Positions 1-6,597 of a DNA stretch of 9,223 nt are shown piece by piece. A model generated the notes under the pieces. It was not told where the DNA came from, searched no databases, and saw only the letters and a program-made list of their open reading frames with translations. The position numbers were made by a program, and so were the translations under genes. The stretch comes from SIG607 sp045601805 (GTDB lineage Bacteria; Bacillota; Clostridia; Oscillospirales; Acutalibacteraceae), in the NCBI GenBank assembly GCA_045601805.1, contig JAZSAJ010000065.1:1-9223 (forward strand). The letters run 5' to 3'. Position 1 is the first letter of the stretch; every line of letters starts with the position of its first letter.

Positions 1-5
1 ACCTA

Positions 6-50
6 TTATGTAAACCAAACAATATGTTGTGTTTTATGTTATGTAAACCA
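6..50. repeat. 12-bp direct repeat upstream of the dehydrogenase gene
   Basis: The 12-mer TTATGTAAACCA occurs at 6-17 and again, identically, at 39-50. The copies are 33 bp apart, close to three helical turns. Read on the minus strand each copy is TGGTTTACATAA and carries a -35-like TTTACA. Two identical sites on one helical face are typical of a regulator binding site. No gene lies between them and I do not recognise the motif. They could equally be the edge of a longer intergenic repeat that starts before the window. Confidence 0.5.
19..47 (-). promoter_or_regulatory. possible leftward sigma-A promoter for a gene left of the window
   Basis: On the minus strand TTTACA (47-42, 5 of 6 to TTGACA) is followed after exactly 17 bp by TATTGT (24-19, 4 of 6 to TATAAT). 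The -35 lies inside the right copy of the 12-bp direct repeat, and the left copy falls near the expected transcription start. That layout would suit repression by a regulator bound to both copies. The target gene is outside the window, so this is a weak call. Confidence 0.28.
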
Positions 51-74
51 CAATTTATTGATTGCAAAAAATAC

Positions 75-102
75 TTTAAATTTTAAAAAAATATGATATA
101 AT
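75..102 (+). promoter_or_regulatory. sigma-A promoter of the short-chain dehydrogenase gene
   Basis: A perfect TATAAT (97-102) is preceded after 16 bp by TTTAAA (75-80, 4 of 6 to TTGACA), in very AT-rich DNA. The start codon at 132 leaves a leader of about 22 nt, enough for the ribosome binding site. The -10 sits within the palindrome at 90-108. Confidence 0.6.
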
Positions 103-108
103 CATATT
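90..108. promoter_or_regulatory. palindrome overlapping the -10 box, candidate operator
   Basis: AATATGAT (90-97) and ATCATATT (101-108) are perfect 8-bp inverted arms around a 3-bp centre, and the -10 TATAAT (97-102) lies across the centre. A dimeric repressor bound here would block RNA polymerase. AT-rich DNA yields palindromes by chance, so a regulatory role is inferred only from its exact position on the promoter. Confidence 0.35.
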
Positions 109-131
109 ATAAATTTAAAGTGAGTGATAAT

Positions 132-866
132 ATGAGCAAAACCGTGTTAATTACAGGCGCTGCAGGCGGTATTGGAACTGCCCTTTCAATTAAATTTGCG
201 CAAGAGGGCTGGAATATCGTATTGCACTATAACAATTCTGTTTATGCTGCAAAAGCACTTGCAGAATCACTAAAACAAAACGGTGCTAATGTAATGTTAT
301 ACAGAGCTGACTTAACCAATAAAACCGATGTTTTGGCAATGGTCCACTCTGCCCTATCCTGCTACGGAAGTATTGATGCACTTATTAATAATGCCGGTAT
401 TTCAAAACAAAATTTATTTACCGACATTAGCGAAAGTGAATGGGATTTAATTATTGATACAAATCTTAAAAGTGCTTTTTTAGTATCACAAGCAGTGCTT
501 AAGAATATGATTACAAACAAATATGGAAAAATTGTTAATATTTCTTCTATGTGGGGTGTTTCTGGCGCTTCTTGCGAAGTTCATTATTCCGCTTCAAAGG
601 CAGGGTTAATTGGCTTAACAAAAGCTCTTGCAAAAGAAGTTGCTCCAAGTTCAATTAATGTAAACTGCATTGCACCGGGACTTATTGAAACTCAAATGAA
701 CGATAATATCGCCGTTGAAGATTTAGCAAAGTTTGTTGATGAAATTCCGCTTGGCAGAATGGGTAACGCTTATGAGGTTGCTTCCCTTGCCTATTTTCTT
801 TGCAGCGGCGATTCCGATTACATAACCGGTCAAGTTATTTCTTGTGATGGCGGAGTAAATATTTAA
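132..866 (+). CDS. SDR-family NAD(P)H oxidoreductase, FabG/YmfI type
   Basis: This is a classical short-chain dehydrogenase/reductase of 244 residues, the usual length for FabG-like enzymes. The Rossmann motif TGAAGGIG is at 8-15, Asp60-Leu61 contact the adenine side, NNAG is at 86-89, and the catalytic tetrad is Asn111, Ser139, Tyr152 and Lys156 (YSASK). It should be soluble and reduce a carbonyl with NAD(P)H. The segment around SSMWGVSGASCEVHYSASK resembles a clostridial group labelled either 3-oxoacyl-ACP reductase or, like Bacillus YmfI, elongation factor P 5-aminopentanone reductase. No fatty-acid synthesis gene lies nearby, so the FabG role is not supported by context. I chose ATG 132 because GAGTGAT-aat-ATG fits the local RBS pattern. 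An in-frame GTG at 120 would add four residues but leaves no room for a ribosome site. The exact substrate is unknown. Confidence 0.93.
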   Translation: MSKTVLITGAAGGIGTALSIKFAQEGWNIVLHYNNSVYAAKALAESLKQNGANVMLYRADLTNKTDVLAMVHSALSCYGSIDALINNAGISKQNLFTDISESEWDLIIDTNLKSAFLVSQAVLKNMITNKYGKIVNISSMWGVSGASCEVHYSASKAGLIGLTKALAKEVAPSSINVNCIAPGLIETQMNDNIAVEDLAKFVDEIPLGRMGNAYEVASLAYFLCSGDSDYITGQVISCDGGVNI

Positions 867-868
867 AG

Positions 869-904
869 AAAAAAACTGTCAAGTATTAACTTGACAGTTT
901 TTTA
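869..904. terminator. bidirectional rho-independent terminator
   Basis: ACTGTCAAGT (875-884) pairs with ACTTGACAGT (889-898): ten perfect base pairs and a 4-nt loop. An A-tract (869-875) lies on the left and a T-tract (898-903) on the right, so the hairpin ends in a U-run when transcribed from either strand. It lies 2 bp after the dehydrogenase stop, and the mutS2 stop codon (904-902) falls inside its T-tract. It therefore terminates both converging genes. Confidence 0.92.
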
Positions 905-3280
905 TTTTAGTTCAACAATTGTAATACCTGTTTCCCCTTCGCCAAAAACACCAAGACGGTAACTTTTAACCTGCGGACAGCGTTTTAAAAAACTGTGAAC
1001 CGCCGAACGCAAAACACCGGTGCCTTTGCCGTGGATTATACCAATATTATGAATACCTGACATAACGGAATTATCTATATATCGTTCTACTTCCATTAAT
1101 CCTTCTTCACAATTGTAACCGCGTATATCTAATTCCATTATTGCAGTTTTTGGTGAGATTTCGGTTTTACCCTTTATATTTCTTGTTTTAGGTCTTTCTT
1201 TCGTTTGTTCTGTTATTAACCGTATATCATCAATTTTAACAACAGTTTTAAAATTACCCAATCCAACTTCAATTTTATTGTTGTTTATTGAAGTAACAAC
1301 ACCTGTTTGCCCAAGTGAAGCAATTTTAACCTTGTCGCCAAGGGTTAACTGCCTTGGAAGTTTGTATTCTGCGTCGGCAACAAGTTTAATTGGGTCAATA
1401 TCATCTTCAAGTTTTGAAATTGTTTGTTTAGCAAGACTTTTAGATGAAAGCAACAACTCTGCATTATTTTGTTTAGAAATTTTTTTAGATGCAGTTTCTA
1501 AAGAATTAAGCAGTATGTCAGATTTATATCGCGTTGTATCAAGCAAGTCTTTTGCTTTAGTTTTAGCGCGACTTAAAATATCCTCGCATTCGCGGTTCAC
1601 TTTTTCAAGTTTTGTATCAAGAGTATTCTTTTCAGCAATTAAGGTTGATTTAAGGGCATCAACTTCGGCATTTTGTTTATTAAGTTTTTGCAAAGATTCT
1701 TCTAAATTAGCAATAACTTTATCAAAATCTTTCTCATCTCTTGAAACAAGAGCCGATGCTGTATTTAATACTTCTTTTTGTAAACCTAATGCTTCGGCAA
1801 TAGCAAACGCATTTGAACGGCCGGGAACACCAATTAATAGATTATATGTTGGGTGAAGTGTTTCTACATCAAACTCAAAACTTGCATTTTGAACACCGTC
1901 GTTGGCTAAAGCGAAACTTTTTAATTGCGGATAATGGGTAGTCGTAATTGTCTTTGCATCTTTTTCGTGAATATAAGTAATAATTGCCTGTGCCAGTGCG
2001 GCACCTTCAAGAGGGTCTGTTCCCCCACCCAGCTCATCTAACAGCACCAAAGAGTTTTTGCCAGTTTGTTTTAATATTTCAATAATATTAATAATGTGCG
2101 AAGAAAATGTTGAAAGCGATTGTTCAATGCTTTGCTCGTCGCCAATATCAACAAGGATATTTTCAAAAACCGAAATATGACTGTCTTCGCTTACAGGTAT
2201 AAGCAAACCGCACATAACCATTAAAGTAAGTAAGCCAACAGTTTTTAATGCAACAGTTTTCCCGCCGGTATTCGGGCCTGTTATAACAAGGGTACGATAT
2301 TCTTTTCCGAGTTCAACCGTTATGGGCACAACACTGTTTTTATCAATAAGTGGGTGTCTTGCTTTTTTTAGATAAACATAACCATTATTATTTATATTTG
2401 GCAAGGTTGCTTTCATTTTATAGGCAAGAGACGCTTTCGCAAATATTAAACTTAACTGAACAAGGGCTTTGTAAGAAGAAACGATAGTTTCAGAAAAAGA
2501 AGCAACTTCGTTTGAAAGTTCTTGTAAAATTTTTAAAATTTCTTCTTTTTCTTTTGATTTTAAAACCCTAATATCATTGTTAATTTCAACAACTTCAATT
2601 GGTTCAATAAATAAAGTTGCGCCCGACGATGAGGTGTCGTGCACAATGCCTGAAACTTCGCTTCTGTATTCTTGTTTAACCGGCACAACAAATCTTCCGT
2701 CACGAACAGTTACCAAAGATTCTTGTAAAAATTTATTCTTGTTTGGATTTTTAACAATTCTATCAAGCTTATTTCTAATATCAGAGGAAGCTTTGGCAAT
2801 TTTTCGCCTAATATCTGCAAGTTCGCCCGAAGCGTTATCGGAAACTTCATCTTCACTAATAACAATAAATTTAATCTTGTCCTCAAGATAATTATTAGCA
2901 ACAAGCTGATTAAAATATACCGATAAAGAATTTGCGCTTTTGTTTTTATTGTTGTTCCGCCATTCAATAAGCGAACGAATAACACGCAAAGTTTCGCAAA
3001 GTTCTAAAAACTCTTTTAAATTAAGAGCGCCGCCGGCAACACATTTTTCTATATAAGCACAAATATTTTTTGCTTTGCCAAAACTGGGGAAAGATGTATT
3101 TGCCGAAAGAATAAAAGCGTCATTTGTGTTGTTCAAAAGCGTTTTAACGGTATTAATATCACAACTAGGCAGCAAATTTTTTGCCAGCATCGCTGCATCG
3201 TCAAGTGATGCTTCATTAGCAAGCATATTTAAAACTTTATTTAATTCAAGCGTATTATAGTATTTTGTGTTATTTTGCAT
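902..3280 (-). CDS. mutS2: MutS2, Smr-domain ATPase
   Basis: This is full-length MutS2 (792 residues, family about 780-790). In order it has: a MutS-type core/lever region (about 1-300); the ABC-type ATPase with Walker A GPNTGGKT at 335-342, signature STFSSH near 390, Walker B LVLLDELGGGTDP at 411-423 and the TTTHY switch histidine near 449; a charged coiled coil (about 515-620); a KOW-like beta segment (about 644-690); and a C-terminal Smr domain with LDIRG at 717-721 and HGKGTG at 750-755. It lacks the mismatch-recognition domain of MutS. Known roles of the family are suppression of homologous recombination and, in Bacillus, splitting of collided ribosomes. The LDxRG motif linked to Smr nuclease activity is intact. 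The ATG follows AGGTGC with a short spacer, 11 bp after the recO stop, so mutS2 is probably co-transcribed as the last gene of the cluster. Confidence 0.97.
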   Translation of the reverse strand: MQNNTKYYNTLELNKVLNMLANEASLDDAAMLAKNLLPSCDINTVKTLLNNTNDAFILSANTSFPSFGKAKNICAYIEKCVAGGALNLKEFLELCETLRVIRSLIEWRNNNKNKSANSLSVYFNQLVANNYLEDKIKFIVISEDEVSDNASGELADIRRKIAKASSDIRNKLDRIVKNPNKNKFLQESLVTVRDGRFVVPVKQEYRSEVSGIVHDTSSSGATLFIEPIEVVEINNDIRVLKSKEKEEILKILQELSNEVASFSETIVSSYKALVQLSLIFAKASLAYKMKATLPNINNNGYVYLKKARHPLIDKNSVVPITVELGKEYRTLVITGPNTGGKTVALKTVGLLTLMVMCGLLIPVSEDSHISVFENILVDIGDEQSIEQSLSTFSSHIINIIEILKQTGKNSLVLLDELGGGTDPLEGAALAQAIITYIHEKDAKTITTTHYPQLKSFALANDGVQNASFEFDVETLHPTYNLLIGVPGRSNAFAIAEALGLQKEVLNTASALVSRDEKDFDKVIANLEESLQKLNKQNAEVDALKSTLIAEKNTLDTKLEKVNRECEDILSRAKTKAKDLLDTTRYKSDILLNSLETASKKISKQNNAELLLSSKSLAKQTISKLEDDIDPIKLVADAEYKLPRQLTLGDKVKIASLGQTGVVTSINNNKIEVGLGNFKTVVKIDDIRLITEQTKERPKTRNIKGKTEISPKTAIMELDIRGYNCEEGLMEVERYIDNSVMSGIHNIGIIHGKGTGVLRSAVHSFLKRCPQVKSYRLGVFGEGETGITIVELK

Positions 3281-3291
3281 AAATGCACCTA

Positions 3292-4050
3292 TTAAAATAA
3301 ATTTTTAAAAAAACTTAATGTCATAAAAGAGCGTTCTGAGTTTAAAATTAAATATTCTTCAGTAATTTTAGACAGCACAAGTAAACTCTCTTCGGGTATT
3401 TCAAAACGATATAATTTTGAAAAATCCGAATATACAATATGCCTTAATGAATCAAGAACAGTTTTATTTATAATTCTTTCAAAATTTGTTCCGTTTTTAC
3501 ATTCGTTGCAGTAAAGATTGCCTGTTTTAATATCAAAATACATTATATCGTCTTCATATTTTGCACAGTTTTCACAAGCAATTAAGTTAGGCATATACCC
3601 TGCCATTTTCATAAGGCGTAATTCTGTTATTGCTTTAATTAAAAATAAATTTCTTTTTTTGTTAATTATTTGGTCAAGAGAATTTAAAAACAGCCGTAAG
3701 TGTTCTTCGCTTTCGCTATCTTCAGGCGTGTAATTTAACGCAAGTTCACAAAAATACTGTGAAAGCGACAACTCACAAATATCCATACCAACATTAAAAA
3801 AACTGCTTATAACTTCGGCTTCATGAATTTTATATGTATCGTTCACCTTAATTAAAGAAAATTCAGCATAAGTTAACAAAGAAGACGCCGAAAAGCGCTT
3901 ATTCTTAATATTTTTTGAGCCCGAAGAAAACGCTTTAATTATGCCAAATTCTTTTGAAAGAAGCGTAAGCAGCTTATCGGAGTCACCTATATTCATTTCC
4001 TTTATAACTAACGCATGAACTTTTATTCGTGTTTTGTTCTTTACTATCAT
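3292..4050 (-). CDS. recO: DNA repair protein RecO
   Basis: RecO (252 residues, usual about 240-260) loads RecA onto SSB-coated single strands with RecR in the RecFOR gap-repair pathway. The N-terminal OB fold spans about 1-80, with the family-typical GDSDKLLTLLSKEFG at 22-36. A helical domain follows. Four cysteines, C159/C162 and C181/C184, form the CxxC...CxxC zinc knuckle seen in many Firmicute RecO proteins. The assigned ATG has AAAGGAT about 10 nt upstream. It lies inside the yqzL frame, and the next methionine (Met19) would remove the first strand of the OB fold, so I keep the long form. The 68-bp overlap with yqzL suggests translational coupling. Confidence 0.94.
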   Translation of the reverse strand: MIVKNKTRIKVHALVIKEMNIGDSDKLLTLLSKEFGIIKAFSSGSKNIKNKRFSASSLLTYAEFSLIKVNDTYKIHEAEVISSFFNVGMDICELSLSQYFCELALNYTPEDSESEEHLRLFLNSLDQIINKKRNLFLIKAITELRLMKMAGYMPNLIACENCAKYEDDIMYFDIKTGNLYCNECKNGTNFERIINKTVLDSLRHIVYSDFSKLYRFEIPEESLLVLSKITEEYLILNSERSFMTLSFFKNLF

Positions 4051-4138
4051 TATTGGTTTTATCCTTTAAAGAAGCGTAATATAAATAATCATTAATTTTG
4101 CCACTAACGGCAAATTTTTGCCAAGCAGATTCTAACAT
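3983..4138 (-). CDS. yqzL: YqzL-family small protein, overlaps the recO start
   Basis: A 51-codon frame lies between era and recO. It begins MLESAWQKF and has the core W6, F9, G13, I15, Y18-L19, Y21 and L24, which matches my recollection of the YqzL pattern W..F..(T/S)G.(I/V)..YL...L. In Bacillus and many Clostridia yqzL sits at exactly this place. ATG 4138 is preceded by GGGTG, 7 nt away. The first 29 codons cover sequence otherwise non-coding. Codons 30-51 run into recO in another frame and form a polar, probably disordered tail. The biochemical function of YqzL is unknown to me. The assignment rests on core pattern plus position. The upstream SD lies in the arm of a small hairpin, which could modulate translation. 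Confidence 0.8.
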   Translation of the reverse strand: MLESAWQKFAVSGKINDYLYYASLKDKTNNDSKEQNTNKSSCVSYKGNEYR

Positions 4139-4142
4139 AATA

Positions 4143-4163
4143 CAACACCCAAAAATAGTGTTG
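4143..4163 (-). promoter_or_regulatory. hairpin covering the yqzL ribosome binding site
   Basis: On the minus strand CAACAC (4163-4158) can pair with GTGTTG (4148-4143) across a 9-nt loop, plus one flanking G-U pair. The yqzL SD, GGGTG (4150-4146), straddles loop and 3' arm, so folding would partly hide it. No U-run follows, so it is not a terminator. Six base pairs is weak and regulation is speculative. Confidence 0.3.
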
Positions 4164-4192
4164 CCAATAAGAAAAAATATATAAAAGGTAAA

Positions 4193-5113
4193 TCAATCCA
4201 ACCCAAAAGTTTGAATAAGTGCTTGTCTATTTCTCCAGTCTTCTTTTGCTTTAACCCAAATTTTTAGATTTGCTTTAATTCCAAAGAAATCTTCAATGTC
4301 TTTACGCGCCAAACTGCCGATTTTTTTAAGCATTGAACCGTTTTTACCAATAATTATGCCTTTGTGAGAATCTTTTTCGCAATAAATTACTGCTTCTACC
4401 TCAATAATCGGCTCGCCGTCTTTTAAATCGCGTTCATAAAATCGCTCTAAATCAACCGCAGTACCGTGCGGCACTTCTTTATCTAATAGTCGCAAAACTT
4501 TTTCACGAATAAGTTCTGCAACAATGAATCGTTCCGGCTGGTCGGTTGTACTCATTCCGTCAAAATAATGAACCGATTCCTTTGCATAAGAAAGACAAAT
4601 ATCTTTTAAAATTTCAACACCCTCGCCGGTTTTTGCCGAAACAGGTACAACTTCGTCAAAATTGCAAAACTGCGAATATTTTTCAATAAGTAATAGCAAA
4701 TCAGATTTATCGGTTAATAAATCTATTTTATTAATAATAAGTACCTTTTTAACTTTTTTATTTGCAAATTTATAAATAAGTTCTTCTTCGGCTTTAGGTA
4801 TTTCACCATTTTGAAGTTTAAAATCGGTTTTGGCTTCAACAACCAGTAAGACAGCATCAACTTCACTCATGCCTTCGCCTATTGATTTTATCATGCTTTT
4901 TCCAAGCAAGTTTTTGGGTTTATGAAAGCCCGGAGTATCAATAAACACAATCTGGGTTTCGCCGATATTAAGTACACCGTTAATTTTTGTTCGTGTTGTT
5001 TGCGGCTTGTTTGAAACAATTGAAATTTTTTGCTTTACAATTTTATTAAGCAAAGAAGATTTTCCAACATTTGGCCTGCCAATAATTGATATAAAAGCGG
5101 ATTTAGTATTCAA
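4193..5113 (-). CDS. era: GTPase Era, 16S rRNA / 30S maturation
   Basis: Era is a membrane-associated GTPase that binds the 3' end of 16S rRNA and acts in 30S assembly. All GTPase motifs are present: G1 GRPNVGKS at 12-19, the G2 region PQTTR at 37-41, G3 DTPG at 59-62, G4 NKID at 128-131 and G5 SAKTG at 159-163. The C-terminal KH domain includes GIIIGKNGS at 252-260, and the tail reads KEDWRNRQALIQTFGLD. Length is 306 (family about 300). The start is TTG, unusual but well supported: AGGTGAT lies 5 nt upstream, the family-typical SAFISIIGRPNVGKS begins within a few residues, and the next Met is residue 73. The ybeY stop TAG shares bases with this ribosome site, which suggests coupling. The neighbour YbeY acts on the same rRNA end. 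Confidence 0.98.
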   Translation of the reverse strand: MNTKSAFISIIGRPNVGKSSLLNKIVKQKISIVSNKPQTTRTKINGVLNIGETQIVFIDTPGFHKPKNLLGKSMIKSIGEGMSEVDAVLLVVEAKTDFKLQNGEIPKAEEELIYKFANKKVKKVLIINKIDLLTDKSDLLLLIEKYSQFCNFDEVVPVSAKTGEGVEILKDICLSYAKESVHYFDGMSTTDQPERFIVAELIREKVLRLLDKEVPHGTAVDLERFYERDLKDGEPIIEVEAVIYCEKDSHKGIIIGKNGSMLKKIGSLARKDIEDFFGIKANLKIWVKAKEDWRNRQALIQTFGLD

Positions 5114-5123
5114 ATTTTATCAC

Positions 5124-5606
5124 CTATTTTACAATTGAAAGTCCTAATTGTTCTAATACTTGTTCTTGTTTTTCGTTCATAACCGATTCTTCTAATTTGC
5201 TGTTTTCGTGGTCATACCCAAGCAGGTGCAAAACCGAATGAACCGTTAAAAACGCAATTTCACGCTGAATTGTGTGGCCGTATAAATCGGCCTGATAATA
5301 CGCGTGGTCAAGCGATATAATTACATCACCCAAAAGCAAAGTTCCGGTATCATGGTTAACATCAAATTCCCCGTTAACAGAAAGCGGGAAAGACAAAACA
5401 TCGGTTGATTTATCAATGTTTCTGTGCAATGAATTTAATTCTATTATTTCCTTATCATTAACAAAGGTTACATCAATTTCGGCAGGTTCGCAAAAGCCCT
5501 CCATTTTTAAGGTAGCATTACAAGCTCTTCTTACTAACAGCCGAATACCTGTTGGTAATTTATATTTGTTTTGCCTATCATAAATATTTATTTTGTTGCT
5601 TTTCAT
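5124..5606 (-). CDS. ybeY: YbeY endoribonuclease, rRNA maturation factor
   Basis: YbeY (160 residues, family about 150-170) is a zinc-dependent single-strand endoribonuclease involved in 16S rRNA 3'-end maturation and late ribosome quality control. The metal motif H3xxxH7xxGxDH is at 123-133 (His123, His127, His133, within HSVLHLLGYDH). The conserved LNSLHRNIDKSTDVLSFP block is at 57-74, including Arg62. The ATG has AGGGGA about 7 nt upstream and overlaps the phoH 3' end by 29 bp in another frame. It lies 10 bp upstream of era, its functional partner in many bacteria. The start region is part of a small duplicated sequence. In Bacillus pgpH separates phoH from ybeY, and dgkA and cdd separate ybeY from era. 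All three are missing here. Confidence 0.97.
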   Translation of the reverse strand: MKSNKINIYDRQNKYKLPTGIRLLVRRACNATLKMEGFCEPAEIDVTFVNDKEIIELNSLHRNIDKSTDVLSFPLSVNGEFDVNHDTGTLLLGDVIISLDHAYYQADLYGHTIQREIAFLTVHSVLHLLGYDHENSKLEESVMNEKQEQVLEQLGLSIVK

Positions 5607-6567
5607 TTTTTAGTCCCCTATTTTGTTGTTTTTCATAAGCATTAATAATTTTTTGCACTAATCTGTGCCTAACAATATCGCTGTCAGTAAGTTTAATAAT
5701 AGCAATATCATCAATATTTTTTAATATGCTAATTGCCTGTTTTAAACCCGAGTTTTTACCTGTGGGCAAGTCAATTTGGGTAATATCACCCGTAACAACT
5801 GCTTTAGAGTTAAAACCAAGGCGCGTTAAAAACATTTTCATTTGTTCGTTTGTGGTATTTTGTGCTTCATCAAGAATAATAAAACTGTCATCAAGCGTTC
5901 TGCCACGCATATAGGCAAGCGGTGCAACTTCAATATCACCGCGTTCCTGACATTTTTGAAAAGTTTCTGCGCCAAGCATTTCAAACAAAGCGTCGTATAA
6001 CGGTCTTAAATACGGGTCAACCTTTTGCTGCAAATCGCCGGGCAAAAAGCCCAAACTTTCCCCTGCCTCAACCGCAGGCCGCGTTAAAATAATTTTATTA
6101 ACTTCTTTATTTCTAAAAGCGTTTACAGCCATTGCAACCGCAAGGTGAGTTTTACCCGTACCTGCAGGACCAACACCAAATATTATAGTATTTTTTCGTA
6201 TTGCATCAACATAACCTTTTTGGCCAAGAGTTTTTGGCTTAACCGGTTTACCGCGTGAGGTTATGCAAACAAAATCAGCCCCTGCAATTTCCTTTATTTT
6301 ATCTTCTTTGTTTTGCTTTACAAGGTTTATTGCATAATCAAGGTTTTGTTCTGAAATTTGTTCACCGCTTGCAATACTAACCAATAAGGTTTCTAAAACT
6401 CTGTGCGCCATAATTACATTTTCACTATTACCGTTAATGTTAATAGTGCTTCCGTGTTGAGTAATTACCACACTAAACTCGTTGTTAATTTTTTTAATAT
6501 TAGAATCAAAATCGCCAAAAAGGTTTAAAAGGTCTTCAATTCTTTCAACATCAATATTTGTATTCAA
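5578..6567 (-). CDS. phoH: PhoH-family ATPase with N-terminal KH-like domain
   Basis: This is a PhoH-like P-loop NTPase of 329 residues (usual about 310-350). The N-terminal region (about 1-65) matches the KH-like RNA-binding segment of PhoH/YbeZ. The ATPase domain has Walker A GPAGTGKT at 133-140, LTRPAVEAGESLGFLPGD at 161-178, and Walker B IILDEAQN at 230-237 followed by TTNEQMKMFLTRLG. The family is cytosolic, related to superfamily I helicases, and YbeZ functions with YbeY in RNA metabolism, in line with the overlap with ybeY. The start is TTG with AGGAG 7 nt upstream, and no better start exists nearby. The last 20 residues contain EKQQN twice, 10 residues apart, from a 30-bp-spaced duplication. 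This tail is outside the ATPase fold. A separate promoter appears to lie upstream. Confidence 0.97.
   Translation of the reverse strand: MNTNIDVERIEDLLNLFGDFDSNIKKINNEFSVVITQHGSTININGNSENVIMAHRVLETLLVSIASGEQISEQNLDYAINLVKQNKEDKIKEIAGADFVCITSRGKPVKPKTLGQKGYVDAIRKNTIIFGVGPAGTGKTHLAVAMAVNAFRNKEVNKIILTRPAVEAGESLGFLPGDLQQKVDPYLRPLYDALFEMLGAETFQKCQERGDIEVAPLAYMRGRTLDDSFIILDEAQNTTNEQMKMFLTRLGFNSKAVVTGDITQIDLPTGKNSGLKQAISILKNIDDIAIIKLTDSDIVRHRLVQKIINAYEKQQNRGLKNEKQQNKYL
5589..5636. repeat. 18-bp direct duplication at the phoH/ybeY junction
   Basis: TATTTTGTTGCTTTTCAT (5589-5606) recurs at 5619-5636 with one change (C to T), offset by 30 bp. On the minus strand each copy begins with ATG. The downstream copy supplies the ybeY start codon. 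The upstream copy opens an eight-codon frame (MKNNKIGD, then TAA) in the ybeY frame, ending one codon before the ybeY ATG. In the phoH frame both copies encode EKQQN. Confidence 0.75.
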
Positions 6568-6597
6568 ATAAAACTCCTACTTACAATTATTTTTTTC

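Noticed and set aside
120..131. GTG at 120 as the start of the dehydrogenase
   Set aside because: The bases before the ATG at 132 (GAGTGAT-aat) act as the ribosome site in the same pattern as other genes here. The GTG itself has none, and the family begins at the later methionine.
1278..1856. A 192-codon plus-strand frame opposite mutS2
   Set aside because: It lies wholly antisense to the coiled coil/KOW part of a full-length, well-conserved MutS2, has no ribosome site and resembles no family.
2577..3260. Open frames of 61, 91 and 104 codons on both strands within the mutS2 N-terminal half
   Set aside because: All overlap the conserved MutS2 coding frame and have low-complexity composition with no supporting start signals.
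3994..3996. Met19 as the real recO start, avoiding overlap with yqzL
   Set aside because: It would remove the first strand of the OB fold conserved in RecO. An AAAGGAT site precedes the longer form.
4093..4120. GGCAAA/TTTGCC hairpins upstream of recO as a terminator or attenuator
   Set aside because: The repeats fall inside the yqzL coding core (codons for WQKFAVSGK), no U-run follows on the minus strand, and the stems are only 6 bp.
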